From Saksenaea vasiformis B4078 (lineage: Eukaryota > Mucoromycota > Mucoromycetes > Mucorales > Saksenaeaceae), in NCBI GenBank assembly GCA_000697055.1, contig JNDT01001197.1:1-47017 (forward strand): DNA of 47,017 nucleotides, written 5' to 3'. Each line of letters begins with the position of its first letter. Within the stretch, counting starts at the first letter, position 1. A program made the position numbers and the translations under genes. The notes under the pieces are model-generated. The model made no database searches. It had not been told where the DNA came from and saw only the letters and a program-made list of their open reading frames with translations. Shown piece after piece: positions 1 to 12,307 of this stretch.

Positions 1-3000
1 AATCCAACAGGTTTGCCACCGTATTGCCTTCTACCAAACTGACCAGAGCCAAACCCGATGACAGGAACCTTGGTTAACTCATTATTGGTGGACGCCTTTT
101 GCCATTTACTATAATTATGATTGTATGAGAAAAAAGTTGGTTCTCCACAATAATGACGTTTTTGGTAACTTACAAAGTCTTTTCTCCAGCCGGCTCACGT
201 TGATTTGGGGAAGGAGCTTCATGGGTCGGAACGAGTGGACCAGTTCCAGCAAATTGACGTCGTACTCCATCTCTTCTTCTTCGTCTTGACCGAGGCATGC
301 CGTACCATTCACCAAGATCGCCATATTTTTTGCCACCGCTCACAAACACATTAACGAGCTCAGCGTCTATCCGCTGCCTTCCTCTGTAGTTCCTAAATTT
401 TAAGCCTCGATGGAACTGGTGTCCGTAAAATTCAGTCAATCCATTGAACACGTCCAAGATCGACTGGATGTAAGCGTTGATGCGATCGAAATCCGCTGTT
501 CTGTTGGTTACGATCGTTCTTTCAATTTCGCCTATGTTCGCGTGATTCTTGGCATTCTGAACTAGACCCACTGCGCGTTTGAAGCCTGCCTTTGTGTAGT
601 ATTCGGCCGAAGATAACGAGCGGATTTCGTGAGGTGCTTGATTTTGTCGTTGTTGTATCGCAGTCGGAAATTGTAACCATGCGCTTGCTCCTCTTCTTGA
701 CCTTGCTCCGGTACCTCCTCGTCACCTTCGTCTATACATACAATACGAACCAGTTCAGTCATCAATTCCATTCTTTGTACTGCATTAGGCCAGATACCGT
801 CAGTGGTTTCCATCACATCAACATTATAAATATCATCGCTCCCACTGCTTGCGACAAATATGTCGGACACACCGGGATCCGCACCCCACATCTTCACATA
901 TTGCATCTCCCACTCTTCGAAGTCTTCCGGCGTTAAATCAGGAAGTGCTTCTTCGACACGGACTTGTTTGCGAAGGAGCACCGAGGTGGCATAACCGTCC
1001 GTAGCAATCTGGCCGGAAAAGAAAGATTTTCTTCTACCATGATCACTATTGTAGAATAGAACTATTAGTTTCGTACCCATTCGTAGTATAAATGAGAAGT
1101 CAGTGACTTACGTTTCATAGCATCGCACCTTGCGTAAATCTAATATGTGACGAATTGTGTTTACTTCTGCAGTACGTGGTTGTATAAGATGGCGCAATCC
1201 AGCACGTCGAAGTAACGTCTCACAGGTCTGATTATCAATGGTAGCATACTTTTTCGTAAAGCCAGGCTTAGGCACCACATTAAACAACCGCTGTTGATTT
1301 GCTACTGTAAACAAGTCCGGGCGGAAGCACTGATCAAAAAGATCTTGATTAGCCTCAGGATCTTGTAGAAATCTTCTTGAAGTTTGTATCTGCTGCTGCG
1401 TCGTAGTAACTAGTTCTTGTAACCGAGTAAATGAGGCATCCCCAATGAAATTCATGCGAGCGCGATCCAAAGGCTGGCCATTATTGATTGCAGCAAGCAA
1501 TCGTCGTGCCAGTCCATTCCTGCGTTGTCTCCCGAGTCTTGGATTTTCTTCAAGCTCGCGTACTTGCTGCCTTGTCCACCTTATAGAAGCTTCCACCTGG
1601 GCATCGCTGGCAATCCTTATTTCCTCATTATTGTACCGTTCAATGTACGTTGCAATAAGATAAGACATCCTCGTAAACAAGTTGACATGTCTTGTTATAA
1701 AAGAGGTGTCCAAGGTCTTGGTTATCTCCTCTCCTTCGCCATATCCAGGAATGTCCAGTGGAGTTATGTAGTCAACCAATCTTTGCAGGAGTTCTCGGTT
1801 ACCAAACGTCCTATTAGCATGGAATCTCGTGAGGGCATCTTGATAATTATTTTGAGCTTGTTCGTAACTTTGTTGCATAGTAGCAAATGTATCAATGGTG
1901 GCATTCAGTTGAGTGATTTGTTAGTTCATCATTTCCGTCACCTGGGCCACCTCGTGAGAAACCTCTTGCGACTGGTTGAATTGAGGTTCCCATTGAGCAA
2001 TTGCGTTTTCGATAGTAACCATTTCATCCCATGCTGTAAGTTCATCCCAGTGTGCGTTTGTAAGATCGATTTGATTATCAAACTGACGAACAACATCTTG
2101 GTTGATATTGCCAATACGCGTGCAAATACGTTCAATCTCAATGAGATTTGCCTGCAACTGAGGAAGGCGTTCATGACTGATGCGACGTCGATTGAGTAAA
2201 TCATGAGCCAGAGCGCAAGCTTCATTGAAAGTGCTATGCAATCCGAAAAGCCTGAGCCGTATATCACCGAGTTGGCCTTCATGATCGCTTGGAAGTGACC
2301 CAACGTATTCAGTCAAGTCTCCCAAAGTAAATAGAATCTTGAGATCCACATCTACTTCTTCCATCACTTGTACGACGGCGTTGTTAACATCTTCGCCGAG
2401 GGCAAGGTTGAAAGACAATCTCGCCGGAAATACAGGAGGGAACGATTCGTTGTTTGCCAGCACTTCAAAGACATACAGGGCCAACTTATCCGCATCAGCT
2501 TTTTGTAATTCCTACAGAAATTATTAGACCATTCTCAGTAAATTGAAAAAAAAACAAGAGTGAATGTTTTACTCACGTTGACAATGGCTCGGAGACGGAG
2601 AGATATATAATTTGTTAGCCATTGAGTGTAGTCTTCCACAGTTCGATTGATAAACTTTGTGCAATATTCCAACATAGACGAAGAGATTACTTTGCCGTAT
2701 GAAAGACAACCATGGATAAGTGGCACCAGACCATCTGGGTAACGACTTCTGTAATCGTTGAAGGAGCGCATGACATCATTAAGTAATTCATCATGGAATA
2801 CAGCGGTGTTGGTTGGTTGTTGCTGGCCAGTAATCAATTGAAATATTCCGTAAAAGAAACCATGCGTATACATTGATGGATGCAATATGTGATTGTTGTG
2901 CAATTGATCGTATATAAAGTATGTAATGAATAGATGACTCTTTATGATCACGTCACGCTGATAAGCTACCAACTCATCGACAACGTTGACAAACTGCACT

Positions 3001-3548
3001 TTTTCTTCATCCTGCATGTTGAGTAGTTGATGCAAACCAATCTTTCGGGCAGTTTCTTTTAATTTCCCATATAGTTGACGTTGCCGTACACTAGCCCGTG
3101 GAAGATAATCAGGACAAAGCTTGCTGGATCTTCTGCTATGTGTCTGAGCTTCTTCAAATCTACCGGCTTGCAGACACGTTGGGCATCTTTTAGTGGACGT
3201 TTTTCTTGTTGCTTCTTGTCGTTCTCTTGCTGCAGTCCGTTTCCTCGATTTTTCTTGGACAGACTGCTTTCTTTTTCTTTTTTCACCAGCAAGCTGTCTT
3301 TGAGTACGCTGTTGGGCCTGCGCACTAGACTCGGGTTGTTCACCTTCCTCAGGCTCTTGGAAACCTTCCTGCACTATGGTTCAAAATAGAAAGTAAGGTA
3401 AAGTCATATATTATTGAGCCTTTTACTTGACATACTTGCTTGGATTTCCGTCTCTCGACGTTTTGACCTTTTTATAGTGGATTATTTGAGCCACCGTCAT
3501 ACCCTTATAGTCATGTCTGTCAGGAACTGATGTAGATGGCTCTGACAT
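1..3548 (-). pseudogene. Decayed Fanzor-like (TnpB-related) RuvC nuclease gene, 3' end off the left edge
   Basis: Exons visible on the minus strand: 3548-3436, 3373-2577, 2511-1112, 1045 to about 172, then from about 116 off the edge. The N-terminal part is basic and Gln-rich and carries a knuckle-like motif, CPTCLQAGRF followed by a His and SSKLCP. A Gln-rich helical middle follows. The C-terminal part holds GADPGVSDIFVA, which fits the RuvC-I D-x-G motif, then AEYYTKAGFKRA, AELVNVFVSGGKKYG and VIGFGSGQFGRRQYGG; this order matches Fanzor1/TnpB-type proteins of fungi. The RuvC-III and zinc-ribbon region would lie left of position 1. Damage: an in-frame TAA at 1921-1923 within an otherwise continuous helical stretch; a frame change at about 600-700 between the RuvC-I frame and the AEYYTKAGF frame; and exon 1 and exon 2 do not join in phase with the obvious splice sites. 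The family call rests on motif order recalled from memory, without a search. Confidence 0.72.
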
Positions 3549-4491
3549 TTCTGGAGACAATATCGAAATATGAAGGTTGTATTAATGAAGCATAGAAAGA
3601 CCCGTAAAAGAAGAGGACGAAGAGGAAAAAAAAAAGACAGCGCTGGATGAACGATCAGTAAAGGAGAAGGGCTTATTTATCAGGATGATTTTCATTGTTC
3701 TTTCATGCAGAATACCGGTTTTCATTGTTGTTGTACTGAAAATAGCGGCTTTTATCTATTCTCGTTCATTGTAAGCTATCGTATTTTTCATATATTATTG
3801 GTTTCCATTATGATTTAGTTATTATGATTATTGGTATCTTCCACCGCTACAGGAAGTTACCCCCAACTACCTTGAAAAATTGTAGATGCCTTGAGAAATT
3901 TTAGCAGTCACTAAAGAAGCCAAGAGGTTCATGGAGATGAGGCCGAAAATGTGGTGTAACCTGTGCTTTTCTTAGAACGAACGACTTCTCGAATGACCAA
4001 CCCACTTCCAAAAAAAATCTTATGGACGATATAGGCTTACTCAGAAAGGCACAGCGAATAGAGAATTGATTTTTTGTTATTATGGATGGATAAAGCACGG
4101 CTCAGAGAGCAACTGCCACATCTTCGGCCTCACCTTCGTCAACCTTTTGGATTCTTTGGTGACCAGAAATGATATAAATATTCCAATAGTGGGTTTTCGT
4201 GGGTAACGTGCAGATCTTAAAAATTGTTTATCGATAGCACATGAAGCATGCTAGTATAAGAATCAAGCTTTTTCCATGAAAAAAAGAAAGAGCATGCAAC
4301 ATGATATAACAACAATCCATACAAAATTAGCAGATTTCGGTAATTCGCTTTCAAAGCTTTGGGAAGCATCCGTCCATGTCGCATATAGTTCGACTGGGAT
4401 TCCGGGATCTCGGCACACTTGTACCGATCACTAAGCCTATGGGTGTCTCGGATGGAGGCTCCAGCACCGCTGTTCAAGCTTTTTCAATGAC
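3549..4491. other. No gene recognised upstream of the Fanzor-like gene
   Basis: About 940 bp. It starts with the probable promoter and 5' flank of the Fanzor-like gene. Only short ORFs without family features occur in any frame. I see no RNA gene and no clear terminal inverted repeat that would mark an element end. Confidence 0.5.
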
Positions 4492-4818
4492 TTAAATTGA
4501 AACATGCAATGGTTCAAATGTCCTATCCATATGAGTTCCTTTGTGTATCACTTGCCCACCAGATACGCAAATTTTGAAATTGACTTTCACAGGACATTCG
4601 ATACGAATAAGCTTGGTTAAAGACTCTTCTCTTGGTGAACAACGGACACACGCACGCTCCAACCACTTCTCAATCCTCTCCAGAGGCGAATTTGGTCTCA
4701 TCAGCTTTCCACATGCATCATTCGTACACTTAATTGCGCCAAAGCAAACTTTGCTGACACTCTTTCCGCCCTTTATGCGGTCATGAGATGCTTGACACAA
4801 CTGCCAACCAATGCCCAT
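4492..4818 (-). pseudogene. Zinc-binding GCM/WRKY-like DNA-binding domain fragment, probably from a mobile element
   Basis: A 108-residue open frame that extends upstream to about 4865 (SENNSCTDVPLCGMGIGW). Spaced Cys pairs are followed by a His-containing tail: CFGAIKCTNDACGKLMRP, then CVRC, then IRIECPVKVNF, GGQVIHKGTH and EPLH. The pattern C-x-G-x-x-x-C-x4-C-x4-RP ... C-x2-C ... C-P ... H-x-G-x-H resembles GCM/WRKY-type zinc domains in transposon-linked genes of early-diverging fungi. No downstream transposase exon could be joined and the frame stops right after the domain, so I read it as a relic. The family assignment is by eye and uncertain. Confidence 0.42.
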
Positions 4819-5394
4819 GCCGCATAAAGGGACATCAGTACAAGAGTTATTTTCTGAACGTTGTTACCATCAATCCCATTTTGAAAAAGACATGTCTGAT
4901 GTTCCAAGTATGTATATAATTTATTCATATTATGTATTCGTGCTCGATGTAATAATTTTTTTTTTTTTTTTTGCGAAGCTATACCAGTGATAGAATGCCA
5001 TTTGCAAAAAGGTGGAAGAATCCTCTCTTTTTGCAGACATAGATTCCAATCAATATTAGTATGTTATCCAATCTTGACAATCGGCTGTATCTCAGGTCTC
5101 AGAAACCGCGTCGAATTCGACGAGCATCTCAATTCGACCTTACACGATAGCGGAATAATCAAAGCCCATATCATCTGAGCTCTCATCGTAGGATAAGAGG
5201 ATAGCTCTCAGTAGGGTTATAGCAAATGAAGTCCATTTGGTTTTAGATTTTAGGCAAAAAGGATCTCAAAAAACTGCTTAACAGTCTCAAAAAACAGAGG
5301 TCATCTCAAACAAAGACACTCGTCTAAATTAGGAAGGCCAGTTGGTATACTGAATGCATTTATATATGGAGTTTTGAAATTGGAGAGTCTGCGC
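4819..5394. other. No gene recognised
   Basis: Holds a poly-T run near 4959-4972 and the palindrome-like GTCGAATTCGAC near 5110. Otherwise I see nothing coding. The last 180 bp contain several short AAAAAAC-type stretches. Confidence 0.5.
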
Positions 5395-5890
5395 TGTAAA
5401 CATAAAAATGGTGAGCACGCGTTGCGATTTCATTTCCACAATAACATTACTTCCTTACCGGGGAGGAGGTTGAAGAGAACAGGGCCAAAGAAAAAAACGA
5501 AGGAGATTTGTGCGTTCCTTTAAGGATAGATTATTTTGGGTGGCACATGTTCTTATCGTGAGACATTTTTACTGCTTTCCGATGGGATACTGAAAAACCC
5601 ATCACTAAAGCACCTCAATTTAAAAGCAATGTTTTTGCTTCCGTGGAACATCTTAACTTGACTTGAGACATTCTTACTGCTTCCAATAGGACACTGGGAA
5701 CCCATCACTGAAGCACTTTAATGCAAAACTGGCGTTATCCAGGGTGAACTATTCCTCGGAATAACGCAAAATGAATAACTTCTCAGCACCAAGACGTATC
5801 ACCTTCCAGTGCAAAATGCACTTCGGCTTGAGCGTAAAAAGGTATATGTTTGACGCAAACATTTATCTCAAATCCATTATTACTTATCAG
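5395..5890 (+). repeat. Dispersed repeat family, partial copy (5'-truncated) with an internal tandem duplication
   Basis: Shares ordered blocks with the copy at 35550-36355 read on the minus strand: CTTACCGGGGA, a CAGGGCCAAAGAAA stretch, GCGTTCCTTTAA, TTTTGGGTGG, TTATCGTGAGACATTTTTAC, CACTTTAATGCAAAA, GCGTTAT...GAATAACGCAAAATGAA and TTCCAGTGCAAAA. The block GAGACATTYTTACTGCTTYC through CACTGAAGCAC occurs twice in tandem, at about 5560-5625 and 5664-5722. No protein is encoded. Confidence 0.7.
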
Positions 5891-8540
5891 AGTCGCGATA
5901 GGCTACATACCCATCCACTTAGTGTACTTACTTTGTATCAACTCATTTTGTATTAATGCTCCTCCAGTTAATGAAAAAAAAAGCAAACAAAGTTTATATC
6001 AGCAAAATTTTCTCTGCTTATCTCAAGCCCTCCTCTTTTTTCTATTTTGAGCACGCCTCTTCAAATATCGTTGACAATAACGACATTATCCCACTTTACT
6101 TCCACCTTTTTCCTTCTACAAGATTTACCACTTACTCAAGTCATCGTATCTATTTAAATCATGTATCATACTCACTTAAATCGAGATTTCCTACAATTGG
6201 CATCACTCAAACAATGCTTTTCTGTATCTCACCAACTGTCACTGCGATCAAATTTCCGCTGAGAGGGTGCTTGGAGATATTTCCATTATACAGCACAGTA
6301 AACCCTTATAGGACACTGATTGAAGATCCACTTCTCAACCTATGCCACAAGATATCAGTTATATGCCTGCTGTGATGGTAGTGAATGGTGTGATGGTGAA
6401 ACGCGGTATGATGGTGTGTTGTCAGTCGTTCCTAATGCAAAAAAGTTGATTTATCCGTTCATATAAAGAAGAACACCTAAATCGATTGGATAAGATAGTA
6501 AATGACAGATCAGCAACATGGCCTATTCAAGGAATCTCATGTCGGTGATAAAATAAAATTTCTTGGCACATAGCTAATCTTTTCTTAGGACGCGCGTCTT
6601 CTGTGACAACGGGCGGTATGTCAGGCTGTCTCAGAAAGAGAGGCACATAAAAGGGAGGAGCGTACGTTTAAAAGTTGCATATGGATCTACAATCGAATGT
6701 GAAGAGAAGAAAAAAAGAAGATCATGCTCCGAAATTAGCTGGTCTGCTCAGCAATCGGCGTAGCCAAGAAATAACTTGTGTGCTAGGGTACGAACTACGC
6801 GATCCGAAGATCGGGTAATCTCACCTCATCGCGGAATGTGTAGTCAACTGCCATTTCATGCAAAAAAGTACTGACTAAACGACGAAAACAAGGTTATTTG
6901 TCTGGCTTGGTGTGAGATGTCGGACAGAAAGTTCCGAGAAGAGTCTGTCATATGAGTGCGCAGTAGACAGAAAAAAAAACCGTGCGGTACACTGTGCTCG
7001 ACTTCCATATGCAATGCATGCAGCCACTAAAAGAACGGGCTGCTGTAGTCTAATCGTACCTCTGTCGCGCACGCCTACAAGAGAGTACAAAGACCATCGA
7101 AGTTCTATGATTATCTACGTTCACGATATGTCCGATCCAGAGGGTTTTTCTGTTTGATTGCGACTTGAAGATATTCCTTCGCGCATCATTGGGTAGTGTA
7201 GGTTGCGTATATCCGGAGGAAACAGAGTGAATGGTTGTTGCTTCAGAATGCTCTTCAGATCGAGTCACTCAAGTCATCCAAGAGATGAAGAAAAAAATAG
7301 TGGCGAACCAGTGATAAAAAAGCGTCATAACATTCACAATAATCTGGACGTATCATGCCGATCATTTATGCCACATATCTTCTACCAAGATATTTTGATA
7401 TTTAGTATTGTACCTAACATGCCGGAAACAAAATCAAGAAAGTTGCTGAGGCGTTTGATTCGATATGGACGCATTCATGATCTCCATCACTAAAACGGAC
7501 AATTCAAAAGGATGTGATCAAATCGAGCATTTCCTATCTATTATTAGCTTTCTAGCTTATGATAGAAGCAACGACTCCAAAGTCCAAGAGCGGCACTTGA
7601 CTACTGATATTTACTTTGGAAAGGTTTGTACTCCTCTTGATGAGTCTGTCTTCAAAGTACAGCATGGCCTGGTCAAAGAAAAGCTCGGCTGTAGTAGTTA
7701 TAGTACAAAAACACGAGCCAAGACAACAACAACTATCTTGACGCTATTTCTATCTCGGGTTTCATTAAATGCAGTCTAACATTTCTGGAGCCATTTGCCA
7801 AGAAAAAAAAAAGGATGCCACTTTCGTTTTACAAACACTGGAACTGTACCTAATATCAAAGGGGCTGAGGCGCGTTGGATGCCGCTTATTAGTCGCCGTT
7901 TCCATGGTAATGCTTGGTCCAATATGCATTATAGACTCCGGAAAAATGGTTGATGGACCCCTGAAAACAAGTCATCTTCTAAATTCTAGTATCTTTTGTG
8001 GATACCATGATATTATTTGGACGTGGGTCGACGTAGGTGTGTGTGATCTATACGACAACTTGATAGCCATGATACAACCACTGTATGAGCAATTTGTCCA
8101 TGATACCTCCATCTCACAGACCAAGAATCGCACTTTTATCTGAAAAAGTCGCCCTTTTGAAACACCAGCACTGCAAATATCCACATCGTCGCTGAGAACG
8201 CGCGAAGATCGTTTCCACAGGAGAATAAGATCGGAAAGGAAGGTTTGCGGGGATGGCACACTCTGCGCATATCGCGCGGTTCGAACTTATCAAGGCGTTC
8301 CATAGAATTGCAATCAGTTTGCATTCTGCTTTTATACTTTCGTATCCTAGCTTCCTGCTGTTGTAAGGAGTTTAAATTCATCGACATGCCGTTTCCATTT
8401 CTATTACCGCTTCCCGGTTGGTCCTTTTCATGTCGAATTGGCAAGTCCTGGCTTCCATGATCGGCATCCTTTTATAGTCTAAACGATAGATCAAAGAGAA
8501 TTAGGTGATATTCTATTCATCGCGAATTCCAGTACGTAAT
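5891..8540. other. 2.65 kb without a recognisable gene
   Basis: Several overlapping ORFs of 60-140 codons lie on both strands (for example plus 5956-6375, plus 7465-8143, minus 7972-8444). Adjacent ones do not join through splice sites into a longer protein and none shows a known motif. I see no tRNA, CRISPR or clear terminal repeat. It may be degraded repeat sequence. Confidence 0.45.
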
Positions 8541-8785
8541 CAAATGCTTCATTGAAGAAAGATTGAAGGGAAACCAGTGATTCATGCGTCCCTTTAAAAT
8601 AGCCACCTCATCCACGTTATCTGAGACATGTTTGACTTTCCGACTGGGCATTGGAAGCACATCAGCTGAATGCTCTTCGAGCTAATGCAGAAGGGTCGTA
8701 AAAATTGATGTACTCTTCAGTGTAAGGTTCATCTGACATCAACGCAAAGTACTATTTAACTAACGCAAACCTTCTTCATCACTCA
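8541..8785 (+). repeat. Dispersed repeat family, short partial copy
   Basis: Contains TTCATGCGTCCCTTTAAA, the most conserved block of the family, followed by the usual AGCCAC spacing, then degenerate sequence with CAACGCAAAGTA near 8740 and TAACGCAAAC near 8760. It corresponds to the 3' half of the full copies at 20728 and 32501. Confidence 0.6.
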
Positions 8786-9253
8786 GTACTTTGGCATGGA
8801 AGCCTTACTGCTTGCTATTCTCTCCCAATTCATCCTTGTTAGCTTTCGCCCTGTCGAGCATCACAAAATTGCTGGTAGCAGAATAACAGCAGAAAATTAG
8901 GATGGCGTGTGTCTGTGTCGATGGAATGCTACGATTCACAGAGGATGTGCTACCTCGCCTGCTGCTATGGTCGTTACCTGTAAAAAGTCCGAGGACTGCT
9001 GCTGCTGTGTGTCAAGAATACATTGGTCCGCTGGAGGAGAAGATACCTAGAAAAGGAATCTCAAAGGTTACATGGTATTCCATAGCCGGCAAAGATCAAC
9101 AGTATAGATGGGCCTGAACCGTTCCTAGTCAAGGCAGCAGGGTACACAAAACGTCTCTGGCTGAGATAGAAAATGGCAAATTCGGACACAAAAACTTTGA
9201 GATTCCTTTAGCAGGTCTATGGCGCATCTTTTTTTCGGCTCGGGTTAGATGTC
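8786..9253. other. Flank and probable promoter of the TM9SF gene
   Basis: 468 bp with no supported gene; a 71-codon ORF at 8902-9117 shows no family features. I could not identify a TATA box with confidence. Confidence 0.45.
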
Positions 9254-11758
9254 ATGTCGAGCCGATTCCTACTTCCTCTCCTTTGTCTGACCCTTTTACA
9301 GGCGGCTTGTGCTGCAACCTACGAGAAAGGCCAATTGATTCCTCTCTTTTACAACAAAATATTCTCTCATCTTACACATATTCCTTATACCTATGCATCT
9401 CTCTCATTCATCTGTCCTCCCCATAATCAGAACAATCAACAACAATCGCGTCAGTACAGCTTTCTTGTACTTGACCAGGATTTACTAGGCGATCGACTTG
9501 TACAAAGCAACTATGAGGTAATCCTGCTAACTTTCTTCTTTTTTCTTTTTCTTCCTCCGAATGCTGATTCCATCGCTGTGTCAAGGTTGCTGCCCTTGAA
9601 CCTGTAGAGTGTAACACGCTGTGTACCAAATCGTGGTCAATCGAAGATTCTATCCAGGTGAAAGAATTGATTGAAAAAGGCTACCAAGTGGAATGGTACT
9701 GGAACGTGGAGATGCATTGTTCGTGGTAATCATATTGAAATGATAGGCGATTGGACGGTTTACCAGGAGCAACCGCAACATACACAAACGAAGTGAATAC
9801 ACGCGCTTATCGTGTCGGTTTTCCATTAGGTCAGATCATTGTAAGTAGTTCAACATTCCCTTTAAATGTCCGTCGTGAACGTGTTGTGGAGATCCGCTAA
9901 CGAGAAATAAACGTGGATATTTATAGAATGACAAGACAGTCATCAATAACCATGTTACATTCAATATCATGTACACACCGCTGCCGGAAGATCCGAATCG
10001 GATCCATATTGTTGGTTTCGAAGTGTACCCAGATTCGTACGTACCTAATAATAAAACAAGCCCAAAACTCACAAGTGTATTTATAGTGTCACAAATGGCG
10101 AATGCCTGCATTCACGAGTCGACTATGCCGCACAAGAAGTAACCGAGAAAAAAATGGACGTGACATTCACTTATTCTGTCAAATGGACCGAGGTATGCAG
10201 GTGCAACCTTTCGTGGAACACGCTTCTGATTGCTTTGGAATACAGTCGACGGTGGTTACTCCTGCAAAACGATGGGATACCTATATCATTCCACCCGATC
10301 CAAAGCTTCATATTTATGCATTGATCAACAGTAGTGTCATCGTACTTGCTCTTGTGGGAACAATCAGCATCATTTGGTTTAAAACACTTCGTAAAGAATC
10401 CCCAGTACATGGTGACGACTCTGATCCCAAGGTAAATTGTCATTTTACTTTCAATCAAAGAGGACTCAGTCTCCTCTACGCAGATTCACGACGATTTTGA
10501 AGACATCATTGGCTGGCGATTAATCCATCGTGATGTATTCCGACGCCCAATCTACGGCGGGTTACTTGCTCCTATCGTCGGCACCGGCGTTCAGTTACTC
10601 ACAGCCTTTGCATCGACACTAGGTAAGTCTTGACATAGGCCTTCTTGATAACTTACATGATGATTAGGGTGCGTCCAGTCTGGTTTCTGTCACCCAGCCC
10701 GATCAGGTCCATTGATCGGTTGGTTTATTGTTTCCTGTATTCCGGCAGCGTACGTCAATCGCAAGAATTTCTTTCTAAAGCTAACATTAACTTAGTGTCC
10801 TGGCAGGTTATTGGGGAGCTCGGGTGTACAAAGTATTCAGAGGAAGGTCCTGGTTACTAAATGCTTTTTTGGTAGGATTCGTTTTTTCTTTGTTTGTGCC
10901 AAGTATTTTTGTTAAACATCATCCTGTTCTTTTAGACGGCATTCCTCGTCCCTGGATTTATCTTTGCTAGCATGATGGTGTTGAGTTTTACTGCTTGGTC
11001 TCAACGTTCTTCTTTGGCCATTTCATTCGGCGGATGGGTCGTCCTAATTATTCAGTGGATGATGTTGTTATTCCCATTGACCATGGTTGGCGCGTATTTT
11101 GGCGAATCAAAAGATCGCATTGAGCATCCTGTGCGTACCACACAAATGCCACGGCTCATTCCGGAAAAACGTTGGTACCAGCGTTATCAAGTGAGGTACG
11201 GGTTCTTGAGAAAATCCGGTGTCATAACCTAACTGTTTGTAGCTTTATCGTTGGTGGTGTGATTCCTTTTGCCGTTGTGTTTGTCAACGTCCATGACTTG
11301 TTCAAGTCAATGATGCAGGGTGAAGTCTACTTGGCACCAGGCTACACGTTGATGGCTTTGCTCCTTTTCTGCATCACTATTGTGGCCATGACAATTGCTC
11401 TTGTCTTTTTCCAGCTGTGTACTGAGGTAAGGAAGCAAAAAAGAGAAGCCGAAGCTGATTTGTTGTAGGATTATCACTGGTGGTGGACTTCTTTTGCTAT
11501 CGGCGCGTCACCTTCGGTTTATATCTTTGGGTAAGGTTTTGGGGGAAAAAAGATAAGGACAGAGGGGGCTCATGACTATCTAGTTATGGCATGTTGTACT
11601 ATATGATGAAAAGCGAAGCACACGGCTTTTTTGGTGGGCTGTTCTATGCAGCCTATCTTTTCCTCGGCTGTGTTCTGATAGGGCTTTCAACTGGTGCACT
11701 TGGCTTCTTTAGTTCCTACACTGTCATAAGGAAAATATACACATCTGTCAAGGTATAA
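9254..11758 (+). CDS. Transmembrane 9 superfamily (TM9SF/EMP70-like) protein
   Basis: Exons: 9254-9517, 9586-9695, 9747-9840, 9927-10036, 10087-10192, 10246-10431, 10484-10622, 10668-10749, 10796-10871, 10936-11195, 11243-11426, 11469-11530, 11584-11758. All phases join, giving 615 residues, usual for the family. A signal peptide (MSSRFLLPLLCLTLLQAACA) is followed by the luminal domain with VEWRLDGLPGAT and RVGFPLGQI, then the conserved TYSVKW block. About nine membrane segments make up the C-terminal half, with WMMLLFPLTMVGAYFG, FIVGGVIPFAVVFV and ending KIYTSVKV. TM9SF proteins sit in Golgi/endosomal membranes and help sort transmembrane cargo, in yeast in adhesion and copper homeostasis. 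The joins through intron 2 (51 nt) and the intron at 11196-11242 were chosen because only they keep family motifs in frame. No frameshift or missing block was seen. Confidence 0.93.
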
Positions 11759-12307
11759 ACGTCTAGCTTGAGGTTATCGTACTAAATCCTCAATGACTTA
11801 GGTTGATTGAATGACTTCATTTTTCTATAGATTCTTTTAAACACTAAAAAAAGTTGACGTTTTGCATTGAAAGGGTTTGTCATGCATGTCTTTTAGAGGC
11901 ACAAGGAGGCGTGATAGGAGAGAGTCGTCAATACCCAGAAAACTTGACAAAAAAAAAGACAGCACTTGGGGTTATTTTCGGACAAATTCACGCAACTCCG
12001 CTGACGACAGTGAAGTAGACAACGCCTTCACGTAGTGAACCGTCTCTCTCTCTCTCCTTTTCTTTGGGAAAGAATCGCGTTTATCTGTAACGGCTGTTGA
12101 ATTTCTTTTTTCCTATGCATTTTGGGTTTACAGGTGGCTAGAAAGGTTTGCTTTTGTCTCCTACGCCACGAGGTCCATTTATCAGTACCCGCGGAATGTC
12201 TAAACTAGGTAATCGATTCCGCGGATCGAAACAGATAAAAAATAAATGCATTGGTTTCTATTTTTTATACTATCTCTTTCCCTTCTTTCATTTGCTTTAC
12301 GACAATA
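11759..12307. other. Intergenic: 3' end of TM9SF gene and promoter of PEX11
   Basis: 549 bp. Includes a short (CT)n stretch near 12042-12058 and a TTTTTATACTATC segment close to the PEX11 start, as often seen in fungal promoters. No gene found. Confidence 0.5.

Noticed and set aside
1845..1960. An intron spanning the TAA in the Fanzor-like gene
   Set aside because: The GTGACG donor and the only AG acceptor would remove 74 nt and put the next exon out of frame, with a stop a few codons later, while the unspliced frame is in register on both sides of the TAA.
5956..6375. A 139-codon plus-strand ORF as a gene
   Set aside because: Low-complexity Phe/Ser/Leu-rich translation, no motif, no splice partners; it overlaps the edge of a repeat copy.
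7203..8143. Three successive plus ORFs (7203-7493, 7465-7779, 7769-8143) as one spliced gene
   Set aside because: They overlap each other in different frames without donor/acceptor pairs that would join them, and no family features emerge.
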